A stretch of DNA of 64,000 nt from Methanomassiliicoccales archaeon PtaU1.Bin124. Its GTDB lineage: Archaea; Thermoplasmatota; Thermoplasmata; Methanomassiliicoccales; UBA472. Under the pieces are notes generated by a model that saw only the letters and a program-made list of their open reading frames with translations, did no database searches and was not told the DNA's origin. The stretch covers positions 1-64,000 of the forward strand of contig MVRC01000011.1 in the NCBI GenBank assembly GCA_002067865.1. The letters run 5' to 3'. Shown here one piece after another: positions 25,870-34,802 of this stretch (within the stretch, counting starts at the first letter, position 1; each line of letters begins with the position of its first letter). Made by a program: the position numbers and the translations under genes.

Positions 25870-26778
25870 TCATTTTGCGATGGAACGCTCTGCGGCCAGG
25901 ACGGTGTTGCTCATCAGGATGACCCTTGTCATCGGCCCGACCCCGCCTGGGTTCGGCGTTATGGCGCTGGCCTTCTCCTTGACCTTATCAAAATCGACGT
26001 CCCCGACCAGCCTGTAGCCCCTCGGCGCCGTCGCATCATCGATCCGGCTGACCCCGACGTCCACGACCACCGCGCCCTCTTTCACCATGTCCGGCTTGAT
26101 GAAGTGCGCCACGCCCATGGCCGCGATGAGAATGTCCGCCTGCCTGGTGTACGAGGCCAGGTCCTTCGTGGCGGAATGACAGACCGTCACCGTGGCATTG
26201 GCGTCCTTCTGCTTCTGCATCATCAGGGCGGCCATCGGCTTGCCCACGATGTTGCTGCGGCCGCATATGACGACATGCTTTCCCTCGGTCTGGATACCGT
26301 TTCTGGCCAGCAGCACCTGCACCCCATGGGGCGTGCAGGGCAGGAAGCCTCCGGCCTCGCCGCTCAGCATCCGCCCTACGTTCATGGGATGAAGCCCGTC
26401 CACGTCCTTCTTCGGGTCTATCTTGGAGATGACCGTCTGGGGGTCGATGTGCTTTGGCAAAGGCATCTGCACCAGGATGCCGTGGATCCGAGGGTCGGCG
26501 TTCAGCTCAGCGATCAGTTCGATCAGCTCTGCTTGTGAGAACGATTCGGGCATCATCAGGGTCCTGGCGACCATGCCCAGGTCCTGTGAGTTCTTGCCCT
26601 TCATCTTGACATACTGCATGGAGGCCGGGTCCTCGCCCACGAGCACGACCGCCAATCCGGGAACGATGCCTTGGCCGCGCAGCTTCGCGATCCTTTCCCT
26701 GAGCTCTTGGCTGATGGTGCTGGCCATGAGATTTCCATCGAGGATTCTAGCGGTCATGATTGTTCCCGTGGAGTCCAT
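25870..26778 (-). CDS. folD: Methylene-THF dehydrogenase/methenyl-THF cyclohydrolase FolD
   Basis: A 302-residue bifunctional folate enzyme. The active-site Tyr/Lys are in MQYVKMKGKNSQDLGM, and PKKDVDGLHPMNVG, the NADP-binding GRSNIVGKPMA and PNPGGVGPMT motifs are all intact. It interconverts 10-formyl-, 5,10-methenyl- and 5,10-methylene-tetrahydrofolate, the middle of the folate methyl branch. ATG 26778 follows GGGAGGT by three bases; ATG 26757, seven codons later, matches many family members and is the alternative. It is divergent from fhs across about 100 bp, so the two enzymes of consecutive steps share a control region. Confidence 0.94.
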   Translation of the reverse strand: MDSTGTIMTARILDGNLMASTISQELRERIAKLRGQGIVPGLAVVLVGEDPASMQYVKMKGKNSQDLGMVARTLMMPESFSQAELIELIAELNADPRIHGILVQMPLPKHIDPQTVISKIDPKKDVDGLHPMNVGRMLSGEAGGFLPCTPHGVQVLLARNGIQTEGKHVVICGRSNIVGKPMAALMMQKQKDANATVTVCHSATKDLASYTRQADILIAAMGVAHFIKPDMVKEGAVVVDVGVSRIDDATAPRGYRLVGDVDFDKVKEKASAITPNPGGVGPMTRVILMSNTVLAAERSIAK

Positions 26779-26832
26779 CGTACCTCCCATATGTGAAGGT
26801 TGCCTTGCAGGTGTGCCAGAGGGAGCAGGAGT

Positions 26833-26841
26833 CTTTAATAA
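26833..26841 (+). promoter_or_regulatory. TATA-like element of fhs
   Basis: CTTTAATAA sits about 40 bp before ATG 26879, predicting a leader of about 15 nt that includes the GGAG ribosome site (26867-26870). It lies within the intergenic region shared with folD. Confidence 0.5.
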
Positions 26842-26878
26842 GCGAACTTTCATCATAGCGCCGAACGGAGTGCTAGGT

Positions 26879-28552
26879 ATGAGGTCGAACATCGACATCG
26901 CCCAGGACGCGAAGGCCAAACCGATAGAGGAGATCGCCGAGGTCATTGGCATCGAGAAGGACGAGCTGATCCCCTATGGCCGGTACATGGCGAAGGTGCC
27001 CCTCTCCGTTCTGAAGAGGTATGATGCCCGGCAGAACGGCAAGCTGGTCCTGACCACGGCCATCACCCCGACGCCGGCAGGCGAGGGCAAGACCGTCACC
27101 ACCATCGGACTGGTCCAGGCGCTGGGCAGGCTGGACAAGAAGGTCATGGGGGCGCTAAGGGAGCCATCGCTCGGCCCCACGTTCGGTATCAAGGGCGGTG
27201 CGACCGGGGGCGGATTCTCCCAGGTCTATCCCATGTGGGACATCGACCTCCACTTCACCGGCGACATTCATGCCGTGGCCGCGGCGCACAATCTTCTATC
27301 GGCCATACTGGAGAACCACATCTCCAGGGAGAATTCACTTCATATCGATCCGACCAGGATCATGCTCCGCAAGGCCATGGACATGAGCTGCAGGGAGCTG
27401 AGGAACATGGTCGTTGGGCTGGGCGGCAGGTCCGAGGGCGGAACGCCCCACGAGTCCGGATTCATCATCACCGCCGCATCCGAGATCAGCGCAGTGCTGG
27501 CATTGGCCACGTCCATGCCCGACCTTAAGAAGAGGCTGGGGAGGATCATCGTCGCCTACACCTACGACGGAAAGCCCGTCACGGCCGAGCAGCTGAACTG
27601 CGTCGGTGCGATGGCGCTCCTGCTGAAGGATGCGCTGAGCCCCAACCTGGTGCAGACGCTTGAAGGGGACCCGATGTTCATCCACGGCTTCCCGTTCGCC
27701 AACATCGCCCACGGCAACAATTCCATCCTGGCCACGAAGTACGCCCTCAAGCTGGCCGACATCGTGGTGACGGAGGCGGGGTTCGCCGCCGACCTGGGCG
27801 CGGAGAAGTTCTTCGACATCGTGTGCCGCGCCAACGGCCTCAGGCCCGACTGCGCGGTCATCGTATGCTCCATCCGTGCTCTGAAGATGCATGGCGGGGC
27901 CGCGTTGGACGCGGTTTGTCATGCCGATTGTCTGGCCCTCAGGAAGGGCTTTGACAACCTCGACAAGCACATCCAGAACATCCATAAGTTCGGCGTGCCG
28001 GTCGTGGTCGCGATCAACTTCTTCGACACCGATACCAGCGAGGAGATCGAGATGGTGCGCAACCATTGCGCCCAGAAGAACGTCCGCTGTGCCGTCTCCC
28101 GCGTGTTCTCCGAAGGGGGCAAGGGCGGCAAGGAGCTGGCCGAGGCGGTCCTGGACGTTCTGGAGAAGGAGAAGGCCGACTTCCGCTTCCTGTACGAGGT
28201 GGACAGGCCGCTGAAGGAGAAGATCAAGACCATCGCCACCGAGATCTACGGGGCGGCGGAGGTCATCTACGAGGGTGAGGCCGAGCGGAACATCAAGCTG
28301 ATCGAACAGTCCGGTTTCGGCGATCTGCCGATCTGCATGGCCAAGACCCAGCTCTCCATCACCGACAATCCCAAGCTCAAGGGCGCACCGCACGGATGGA
28401 CATTGAAGGTGCGTGAGGTCTTGGTCTCCGCGGGGGCCGGATTCGTGGTGCCGGTATGCGGACAGATGATGCTGATCCCCGGGCTGCCCTCTGAACCGGC
28501 GGCCGTCAAGATGGACATCGATGATAACGGCCGGATCATTGGACTGAACTGA
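26879..28552 (+). CDS. fhs: Formate-tetrahydrofolate ligase
   Basis: The 557-residue length is standard for the enzyme. The ATP-binding loop is TPTPAGEGKTVTTIGL, followed by REPSLGPTFGIKGGATGGG (substrate-binding), GDIHAVAAAHNLL, and TEAGFAADLGAEKFFDI. It makes 10-formyl-THF from formate, ATP and THF, the entry of the methyl branch of the bacterial Wood-Ljungdahl pathway. ATG 26879 has GGAG eight bases upstream. Fhs is rare in archaea, which usually use formylmethanofuran and tetrahydromethanopterin instead. Its last 17 bases overlap a convergent DUF3786 gene. Confidence 0.95.
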   Translation: MRSNIDIAQDAKAKPIEEIAEVIGIEKDELIPYGRYMAKVPLSVLKRYDARQNGKLVLTTAITPTPAGEGKTVTTIGLVQALGRLDKKVMGALREPSLGPTFGIKGGATGGGFSQVYPMWDIDLHFTGDIHAVAAAHNLLSAILENHISRENSLHIDPTRIMLRKAMDMSCRELRNMVVGLGGRSEGGTPHESGFIITAASEISAVLALATSMPDLKKRLGRIIVAYTYDGKPVTAEQLNCVGAMALLLKDALSPNLVQTLEGDPMFIHGFPFANIAHGNNSILATKYALKLADIVVTEAGFAADLGAEKFFDIVCRANGLRPDCAVIVCSIRALKMHGGAALDAVCHADCLALRKGFDNLDKHIQNIHKFGVPVVVAINFFDTDTSEEIEMVRNHCAQKNVRCAVSRVFSEGGKGGKELAEAVLDVLEKEKADFRFLYEVDRPLKEKIKTIATEIYGAAEVIYEGEAERNIKLIEQSGFGDLPICMAKTQLSITDNPKLKGAPHGWTLKVREVLVSAGAGFVVPVCGQMMLIPGLPSEPAAVKMDIDDNGRIIGLN

Positions 28553-29141
28553 CCCGCTTCAGCGCAGCCAGAACGACCTCTCCGACGACCGCATAGTCCT
28601 CGGTAGGAAGCATCGGCGGAAGGGTCTTCGGGAAGAGCATCGTGGCATTGCCAGGCACTTCCTCGTCCCCCTGCCACACGGTCACCCTGACGGGCAGCAA
28701 GGGGAGGAACGGAACATCGACCGTGGCCGAACCGAACGCCTCGCTCCTGCCGCCCAGTTGTTCGGCGGCATGGACGAGCGTTCGAGGAGCGGAAGAGAAA
28801 GCATCGGCCAAGGGGGCGATCACCCGCTGCTGGAACGCCGCCTGATATGCCTCGCCCCCCGGCATCTGGCGGAACAATGCCCAATCCCATCTGGGGAGGC
28901 GGGATTCATGTACGACGGCCCATGCTAGATAGTGCAGGACCACGATCTCCATGAAGCGGCCCTTCTCAGTGAGATCGAACTCGATCTCCCTGCTTCCCAG
29001 ATCGAGCGAGGCGGTGCCGTCCAGTATCGCCACTTTGAACGACCTTTCCTTGGACACCGCCTCCAGGTCGTCCCAGGCCTGGCGCAGCGCCACACTGTAC
29101 CCTTCCTGCCTTACCTGATCGTACAGATGTCCCATCAGCAA
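28536..29141 (-). CDS. DUF3786 family protein
   Basis: A 201-residue protein ending with the arrangement I associate with DUF3786: LPLLPVRVTVWQGDEEVPGNATMLFPKTLPPMLPTEDYAVVGEVV. The family is common in anaerobes with corrinoid-dependent or Wood-Ljungdahl metabolism; its function is not defined. The 3' end overlaps fhs, and the 5' end overlaps the deacetylase gene's stop by a few bases. It is the last gene of a three-gene minus-strand group (MFS transporter, deacetylase, DUF3786). Confidence 0.78.
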   Translation of the reverse strand: MLMGHLYDQVRQEGYSVALRQAWDDLEAVSKERSFKVAILDGTASLDLGSREIEFDLTEKGRFMEIVVLHYLAWAVVHESRLPRWDWALFRQMPGGEAYQAAFQQRVIAPLADAFSSAPRTLVHAAEQLGGRSEAFGSATVDVPFLPLLPVRVTVWQGDEEVPGNATMLFPKTLPPMLPTEDYAVVGEVVLAALKRVSSVQ

Positions 29142-30019
29142 CTCCCACCATGGTGCTCTTCCAGATAGTCATCGATGCGGATGAACTCGATGCCCTCGTC
29201 CATCGCCCGCTCGATGATCTCCCTGACGCCGTCCGATTGCCTGAGGCGCTCCTCTTCGGCCATCATCCCTTCGCAGAAGTTCTCCACCATGTGCCAGGTG
29301 TGTGTGGCCATGACGAACAGGCCATCCTCGAACTGGGACAATAGGTCCAGGTAATCCTGCGGCACCCTCTTGCCCTCGTGCATGGGCCAGAGATATGCGA
29401 CGATCTTCCTCCCCTTCCTGTCCGTTCCGGACGCGATGGGCACCTGGACCAGACCGTTGGAATGCATGAACGGCCTGACCTTCCCATCCAGCAGCGGTTC
29501 GGTCATGGACGACTCGTAACGGAAGTCCTTGGCCAGGAGCGCGTCCTGGAGACGTTGATCGGTCGCTTGGTACGGCGCCCTGAAGCCAGGCCTGTCGATG
29601 CCAAAGAGTTCGCGAACGGTCGAACCGGAACGGGCCAGGATATCATCGAGGTCCTCGTCCTTGGGCCTGACCCCGGTCTTTTCCCCGGTCATGTCCTCAT
29701 GGTCGAATCCATGGCAGGCGACCTCGTGGCCGCGCATCAAGGAAGGAAGGTCAACGCGCTTCGAGATCTCCAGGGCGGTCCGGCCTTCGAAGAAGAACGT
29801 CGCCCTCACATCCAGATCGTTCAGCACGTCCACTATCTCCTTCAGCCCTTCGGCGGAAGAGGTGAAGCGGGGCGCCCCCTGCCCCTCTCCCTCCTTCGAC
29901 ATCGCGCAGGCCTTGCCTGCACAGGGCTGGTTGACGTCCCGATCGACGTCCACGGTGAACGCGGCGAAGCGCATGGACCAGCTATGCGAGAGGGTCTTAG
30001 ATAACATTTCTCTGCTCAT
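29135..30019 (-). CDS. Polysaccharide deacetylase (NodB domain) family protein
   Basis: A 294-residue protein with NodB homology motifs: an acidic TVDVDRD near residue 22 (metal-binding Asp), ATFFFEG, the HEVACHGFDHE metal-binding histidine motif, and FRAPYQAT. Such enzymes remove acetyl or related groups from sugars. No signal peptide is evident, so it may act in the cytoplasm. ATG 30019 overlaps the stop of the MFS gene (ATGA); an internal ATG at 29974 lies just before the catalytic domain. Substrate not known. Confidence 0.82.
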   Translation of the reverse strand: MSREMLSKTLSHSWSMRFAAFTVDVDRDVNQPCAGKACAMSKEGEGQGAPRFTSSAEGLKEIVDVLNDLDVRATFFFEGRTALEISKRVDLPSLMRGHEVACHGFDHEDMTGEKTGVRPKDEDLDDILARSGSTVRELFGIDRPGFRAPYQATDQRLQDALLAKDFRYESSMTEPLLDGKVRPFMHSNGLVQVPIASGTDRKGRKIVAYLWPMHEGKRVPQDYLDLLSQFEDGLFVMATHTWHMVENFCEGMMAEEERLRQSDGVREIIERAMDEGIEFIRIDDYLEEHHGGSC

Positions 30020-31248
30020 TTCACGCCAGATTCGAGCGGCCTCACTGCCTTGAAGTTGTAATAGACCAGGAGGTCGTAGACGATCTTGATCGAGCCGGCG
30101 ATGATGAACGCCCAGGATAGGTCCGAGGCCGAGCCCAATAGGAATCCCGTGAGCATGAGGGCGACCGACTGCCCCATCGTCCTGGCCACCCCGGTTATTC
30201 CGGACGCGGCCGAACGCTCGTCCGGGTGCACCACTGAAACGACATAGGCCTGCCTGGTCGGCACGTCCATCTGGGAGATGCTGAAGCGAAGCAAAAGCAC
30301 GGCCAGGGCCAGCTCGAAGCTGGGCATCAGCGGCACCATGATCAACAGAATGTTCGAAGGCAGGTGCGTATAGACCATCGTGGGGATGAGGCCGATTCTC
30401 TTGGCCAGCGGCGCTGCCACCAAAGCGGAGAAGCCCGATAGCAGGTTGGCCGCAAAGAATATCGTGCCCAGCATGCCCGGGTCTGTGCCGAACCTCAGGA
30501 AGAACCAGTAGGCCATCACGCTCTGTACGATCAGGCCTCCGCCGAACGCGTCCATGGAGAAGAGGGCGGACAGCTTGGCCACGGTCCTTTTGGAATGATG
30601 AAGGCCGAACCTGCCCTTCCTTTCCCGAACGGCCGTCTCGATCCTGCCGGTCAACATGATGAAGACCAGACCCAGAACGATCCCCAATGCCGCATAGGCA
30701 ACGATGACCCATTGATAGCTGGCCGTGGCCGTCATCCCGACGTTCAGCATCGCCTGCACCGCCCATCCGCCCACCAGCGCGCCGGACGCCGTGCTGAACG
30801 ACCCTAACAGGTTGTACCAAGCGAACAACCTGGTCCTCTCCTGTCCAGGGACGAGCTGGGCCAAAGCCGATTGTTCGACCGAGAGGAAGGGCCCGACCTC
30901 ATTGCCGCTGGGCGAGATGACCCCAATGATGGCGGCGATCAGGAGGAGAAGGAAATTATTGGTCAGGACGAACATCACGCCGGCCAGCAGCATCAGTGCT
31001 GCACCGATGATGAGCGTCCTTCTCCTCCCGAACGAATCCGCATGCGTCGTCAGGTAGAGCGAGACCGCCGTATCTCCCAGGAGGGTAAGGGCCAGAAGGG
31101 CCCCGATCTCCAGGTCGTTCATCCCGATCGATACGAGGTAAAGTACCAGGACGATCGAGAGGAATCCATAGGCGAACATGCGTATGGCCTTGGAGATGAA
31201 CAAGAGGCGCATGTCATGGTTTTCAGCCGAGGCATTGATCCCTATCAT
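30016..31248 (-). CDS. MFS transporter
   Basis: A 410-residue protein with about 12 transmembrane helices. The loop after helix 2 carries ADSFGRRRTLIIGA, the major-facilitator motif A. In the second half QAYVVSVVHPDERSAASGITGVART is typical of the sub-family near multidrug or sugar exporters. Substrate cannot be assigned. It starts at ATG 31248 after a GTGAGAG site and is first in a probable operon with the deacetylase. Confidence 0.85.
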   Translation of the reverse strand: MIGINASAENHDMRLLFISKAIRMFAYGFLSIVLVLYLVSIGMNDLEIGALLALTLLGDTAVSLYLTTHADSFGRRRTLIIGAALMLLAGVMFVLTNNFLLLLIAAIIGVISPSGNEVGPFLSVEQSALAQLVPGQERTRLFAWYNLLGSFSTASGALVGGWAVQAMLNVGMTATASYQWVIVAYAALGIVLGLVFIMLTGRIETAVRERKGRFGLHHSKRTVAKLSALFSMDAFGGGLIVQSVMAYWFFLRFGTDPGMLGTIFFAANLLSGFSALVAAPLAKRIGLIPTMVYTHLPSNILLIMVPLMPSFELALAVLLLRFSISQMDVPTRQAYVVSVVHPDERSAASGITGVARTMGQSVALMLTGFLLGSASDLSWAFIIAGSIKIVYDLLVYYNFKAVRPLESGVK

Positions 31249-31448
31249 TCTCTCACTGCTCGATGATCGCTGGAAGTCCTCATTGAAATCAGCAGAGGAG
31301 ATAAATCGTTGTTGCGCAAGGTGTCACCCGGTCGGTTCAGACAAGGCCACATGGACAAAATATGCTTAAATTCATAATCATATATGAACAAAATTGCTAA
31401 TAATATTCCAATATGAATTTCATCATGGAAGACCTTGGCCACGTCCGC

Positions 31449-31492
31449 AAATATTTAATAGCCGGCTCCTGGTCAAATCGTCCAGGTCAAAT
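31449..31492 (+). promoter_or_regulatory. Promoter of the hdrA-mvhD-metVF operon with overlapping repeats
   Basis: A TATA box AAATATTTAATA (31449-31460) predicts transcription start near 31481. Exactly there is an inverted repeat, CCTGG (31468-31472) and CCAGG (31482-31486), and two direct copies of GGTCAAAT (31471-31478 and 31485-31492). The position over the start site would suit a repressor. The rest of the 256-bp gap contains no gene. Confidence 0.5.
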
Positions 31493-31504
31493 GACGTTAA
31501 ATGA

Positions 31505-32755
31505 ATGCTGGGAGGTGCCGCTCTGAAGGGCGTGCTGATCATCGGAGGGGGCACCGCCGGCATATCCGCAGCGCGCACCTTATCGCGCTTTGGTATTCAA
31601 TCCACCATCGTTGAAAAGGCTCCATGCGTGGGAGGGCAGGCCAACGAGCTGGCATGCAAGGGCGTCCGCGAATGCGTCAAATGCGACGTGTGCCTGGCCG
31701 TGGATGACGTCACCTATGCCTTGCAGGACGAGAACATCCATTTCGTGACCGGGGCCAAGGTCGAACTGCTGGAAAGGGACCTGGGGCGTTACCGGGTGAC
31801 CCTTGAATCGTATCCGGGCATCATCGACAGGTCCAAGTGCATGGCCTGCGCCAGGTGCCTGGATGCATGTTCCTCGAACGCGATCGGTCGTTATATGTCC
31901 CGTGAAGGGCCTTTGTTGCAGATCGACATCGATGCCTGCAAGCATGACACGGAAGGCTGCCATGAATGCCAGGATGCGTGCGAGCGGGAAGCGATCGACC
32001 TGGACCAGGAGGCGGAGGGGCAGCAGGTCGAGGCGGACGCAGTGATCGTTGCCACGGGATCTACGCCGTTCGACCCGAAGCTCGATCCGAGACTGGGCTA
32101 CGGGACCGTTCCAGGCGTCATCACGTCGCTGGAGGCCGAGAGGTTCATCAACCTGATGGGAACCCTTCCCGATCCCCTGGGCAAGGGGGTGGCCAAGGTC
32201 GCCTTCGTGCAATGTGTAGGTTCCCGCGATCCTAGGCTGCAGGCCCATCTTTGTTCCAAGGTCTGCTGCAAGTACGCCATGAAACTGGCGAGGCAGGCGG
32301 CGACGGCCAACAAGGCGCTGAACATATCCTTCTTCTTCATGGACTGGCGGCCGACGGACCGTCAGGACGATCTTCTGGCCTGGGCTCGAACCAACGATAA
32401 GGTGGAGGCCATCAGATCAAGGCCGGCCGAGATCGTGCTCGGCGAGGATGGGCGTCCGACCGTCCGCTACGCCATTCCCGACGATGCAGGCATAGCTGAA
32501 TCGGGGTTCGACCTGGTGGTCCTATCGATCGGCCTCAGACCCAACTCAGACAATAAGACGCTGGCGGATATGCTCGGTGCCAGGCTGGGACCTCACGGGT
32601 TCTTCTTCGGGGAAGGCAAGATGGTGAGCGCCCTGGAGTCGAAGGGGATATTCTTCACCGGGGCATGCACGGGGCCGAAGGACATCGAGGAGAGCGCCAT
32701 GGATGGGGCCGCGGCGGCATCGAAGGCCGCCCGCTATCTGGAGGCTGAGAGATGA
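31505..32755 (+). CDS. HdrA-like FAD/iron-sulfur protein (first of a split pair)
   Basis: A 416-residue protein corresponding to the central part of HdrA. It has the FAD motif VLIIGGGTAGISAARTLSRFG (residues 10-30), then a Cys cluster C51-x5-C-x2-C-x2-C. Two ferredoxin-like motifs follow (Cys 112/115/118/122 and 145/152/155/159), and the HdrA-type CSKVCCKYAMKLA. The N-terminal HdrA domain and C-terminal ferredoxin are absent but occur in the next protein. ATG 31505 is the first start, but a strong GGAGGTG at 31511-31517 lies inside the frame and points to a start near CTG 31523 or GTG 31532. It probably moves electrons to MetVF. Confidence 0.88.
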   Translation: MLGGAALKGVLIIGGGTAGISAARTLSRFGIQSTIVEKAPCVGGQANELACKGVRECVKCDVCLAVDDVTYALQDENIHFVTGAKVELLERDLGRYRVTLESYPGIIDRSKCMACARCLDACSSNAIGRYMSREGPLLQIDIDACKHDTEGCHECQDACEREAIDLDQEAEGQQVEADAVIVATGSTPFDPKLDPRLGYGTVPGVITSLEAERFINLMGTLPDPLGKGVAKVAFVQCVGSRDPRLQAHLCSKVCCKYAMKLARQAATANKALNISFFFMDWRPTDRQDDLLAWARTNDKVEAIRSRPAEIVLGEDGRPTVRYAIPDDAGIAESGFDLVVLSIGLRPNSDNKTLADMLGARLGPHGFFFGEGKMVSALESKGIFFTGACTGPKDIEESAMDGAAAASKAARYLEAER

Positions 32756-34401
32756 CGGTTCTCACACCTCCTACTCACAGCAGCATCGAAGCGCCGAAGG
32801 GCGTTGCCGTCTTCATTTGCGGCTGCCGCGGTAAGGTGAGCTCGAAGATCAGGCTCGAGACGCTGCTGGAGGAGGCGCTGAAGCATCCCTCGGTCGGCTC
32901 CGTCGAGATCATGGAGGAGTGCTGCTGCCCAGAGGACATGGACAGGATGCGCCTATCGCTCAGCACCGATGAGGTCGACCGGTTCCTCGTGGCCGGTTGC
33001 TCATGGCATTCATGCAGAACGAAGTTCGAGAAACTGGCCGAGAGCTCAGGTCTGGACAGCTCGCTCGTAGAGGTATGCAACATCAAGGAGCATTGCGCCC
33101 TGGTGCATGAACCGAAACAAGCGGAGGAGAAGGCCATGCGATTGCTGAAGGTCTCACTGGCCAGATGCGACTCTCTCCAGCCTACCCCCAGACTCCGTCC
33201 CAGAACGGTGAACAGGACCATTCTCATCATCGGCAACGGCAGCACCGCGCTGACCGCGGCCAGGGAGGCGTTCGCTCTAGGTCACGAAACAATGATCGTA
33301 TGTCCGGGGGACGAGCTCTTCCGCACGGGGGAGGAAGGGGCGATCGGACTTGATGACGCCAATGTCAACAAGTTCCTGAAGGACGCCGAGGGCAAGGTGA
33401 CCCTGTCCACATCCAGTGTTCTCCGCTCCCTGGAAGGGGCGCCCGGCGAGTTCCGGGCTGTCATCGACACCCCATTGGGAGACACTGAGATCAACGCCGG
33501 GGCCGTCATACTGGCCATGGACGAGGAGCCGGCAGAGAATCCGCTGGCCTCGATCTTTGGCGACAAGGCCATGACCCAGGAGGAGCTGGAGCGGAGATTG
33601 AACTCCAATTCTAAGATGCCGGGGGACGTGGTCATGTTGGCCATGGACATGAAGGGCGAGAGCGCCTTCGATCCCATGTCCACCCACGAGGCGGTGCATA
33701 ATGCCCTGTTCCTACGCACCCTGAACCCCAGAACACGATCGACGATCATCACCAGGGAGGTATTTGCCCTGGGGCAGTGCGAGGCTGGCTACCGCAAGTC
33801 CATGGAGGCGGGGACCAGGATCGTACGCTCGGATGGATTCCCGGAGGTGCTGGAGGACAGGCTGGTAGTGAAGGACCCCGTCCTGGGCGAGGACGTGGCC
33901 ATCCCCTATGACCTTGTCGTTCTCGACAATGTCAGAACGCTGCCCGATCTGGAGGAGCTGGCCCGGGCGGTCAAGGTCCCCCTCACGGCAGAAGGAAGAT
34001 TGAAGCGGCCCAATGCGAAGCTGAAGCCCTCGGAGTCCATACGTCCAGGTGTATTCCTCTGCGGCACCGCCGGAGAGAGGGGCCTGGGCATCGGACCGAC
34101 ATTGGAGGCGAGGTCCGCGGCGGCGTTGGCGAGCGGCATGCTCAGATCGGACCTGACATCAGGCGGAGAGGTGGCCGAGGTGTGGCAGGACCTGTGCTCA
34201 GCCTGTCTGACCTGTGTGCGCACATGTCCCTATGGCGCGCCATCCATCGGCGTGGAGGGCAAGGCGGAGATAAAGATGGACCTGTGCCAGGGCTGCGGGG
34301 TGTGCGTCGGTATATGCCCCAGCAAGGCCATCCAGATGTACTCGTTCCGTGACGACCAGATAACCATTCAACTTTCACAGGCGCTAGGGGGGCGGAGATG
34401 A
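32752..34401 (+). CDS. HdrA-like protein with N-terminal HdrA domain and C-terminal ferredoxin (second of a split pair)
   Basis: A 549-residue protein. Residues 17-120 match the HdrA N-terminal domain (VAVFICGCRG, ECCCPEDMDRMR, VAGCSWHSCRTKF, VCNIKEHCALVHE). A Rossmann-like domain with a degenerate dinucleotide motif follows (TILIIGNGSTALTAAREA). The C-terminus is an 8Fe ferredoxin (CSACLTCVRTCP, CQGCGVCVGICP). Together with the preceding gene it supplies the parts of a full-length HdrA, though with a duplicated FAD domain. The genes overlap by four bases (ATGA). Neither HdrB nor HdrC is present nearby. Confidence 0.85.
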   Translation: MTVLTPPTHSSIEAPKGVAVFICGCRGKVSSKIRLETLLEEALKHPSVGSVEIMEECCCPEDMDRMRLSLSTDEVDRFLVAGCSWHSCRTKFEKLAESSGLDSSLVEVCNIKEHCALVHEPKQAEEKAMRLLKVSLARCDSLQPTPRLRPRTVNRTILIIGNGSTALTAAREAFALGHETMIVCPGDELFRTGEEGAIGLDDANVNKFLKDAEGKVTLSTSSVLRSLEGAPGEFRAVIDTPLGDTEINAGAVILAMDEEPAENPLASIFGDKAMTQEELERRLNSNSKMPGDVVMLAMDMKGESAFDPMSTHEAVHNALFLRTLNPRTRSTIITREVFALGQCEAGYRKSMEAGTRIVRSDGFPEVLEDRLVVKDPVLGEDVAIPYDLVVLDNVRTLPDLEELARAVKVPLTAEGRLKRPNAKLKPSESIRPGVFLCGTAGERGLGIGPTLEARSAAALASGMLRSDLTSGGEVAEVWQDLCSACLTCVRTCPYGAPSIGVEGKAEIKMDLCQGCGVCVGICPSKAIQMYSFRDDQITIQLSQALGGRR

Positions 34402-34802
34402 AGCTAGTGGCCCTCACCTGCTCCTTCTGCGGCTATGCCGCGACAGACCTGGCCGGTCTGCAGGGGATGAAATATTCTTCCGATGTCACGATCATCCGCC
34501 TGCCATGCACCGGCAGGCTGGACGTGAAGCACGTGCTGCAGGCGGTGCGCATGGGGGCCGACGGCGTCCTGGTGGTCGGCTGCCTGGAAGGCAACTGCAA
34601 CTATCAATATGGCAACCTGGAGGCCCGCAAGAGGGTCGAACAGGCGAAGGGCATCATGAAGGAGATCGGCCTCGAGCCGGAGCGAGTGGAGATGGTCAAT
34701 CTGGCCTCCAACCAGCCGTGGCGTTTCGTCCAGGCCGTCGAGGACATGTACGTCAAGGTCGAAAGGATGGGCCCGAGCCCGCTGAACAAGGTGAGAAGAT
34801 GA
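34398..34802 (+). CDS. mvhD: MvhD/FlpD-like [2Fe-2S] protein
   Basis: A 134-residue protein starting MKLVALTCSFCGYAATDLAG with a CxxC pair, then RLPCTGRLD and GCLEGNCNYQYGN. These are the conserved cysteines of the methyl-viologen-reducing hydrogenase delta subunit, which links an electron donor to HdrA. It overlaps the preceding hdrA-like gene by four bases and metV by ATGA. No hydrogenase subunits are adjacent, so the donor is unknown. Confidence 0.92.
   Translation: MKLVALTCSFCGYAATDLAGLQGMKYSSDVTIIRLPCTGRLDVKHVLQAVRMGADGVLVVGCLEGNCNYQYGNLEARKRVEQAKGIMKEIGLEPERVEMVNLASNQPWRFVQAVEDMYVKVERMGPSPLNKVRR

Noticed and set aside
26423-26878. N-terminal extension of Fhs upstream of 26879
   Set aside because: It overlaps the divergent folD gene and the promoter; Fhs from ATG 26879 has the normal length.
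30020-30820. N-terminal extension of the deacetylase frame back to 30820
   Set aside because: The extra 267 codons lie over the MFS transporter gene in another frame; the deacetylase domain begins after about residue 280 of that frame.
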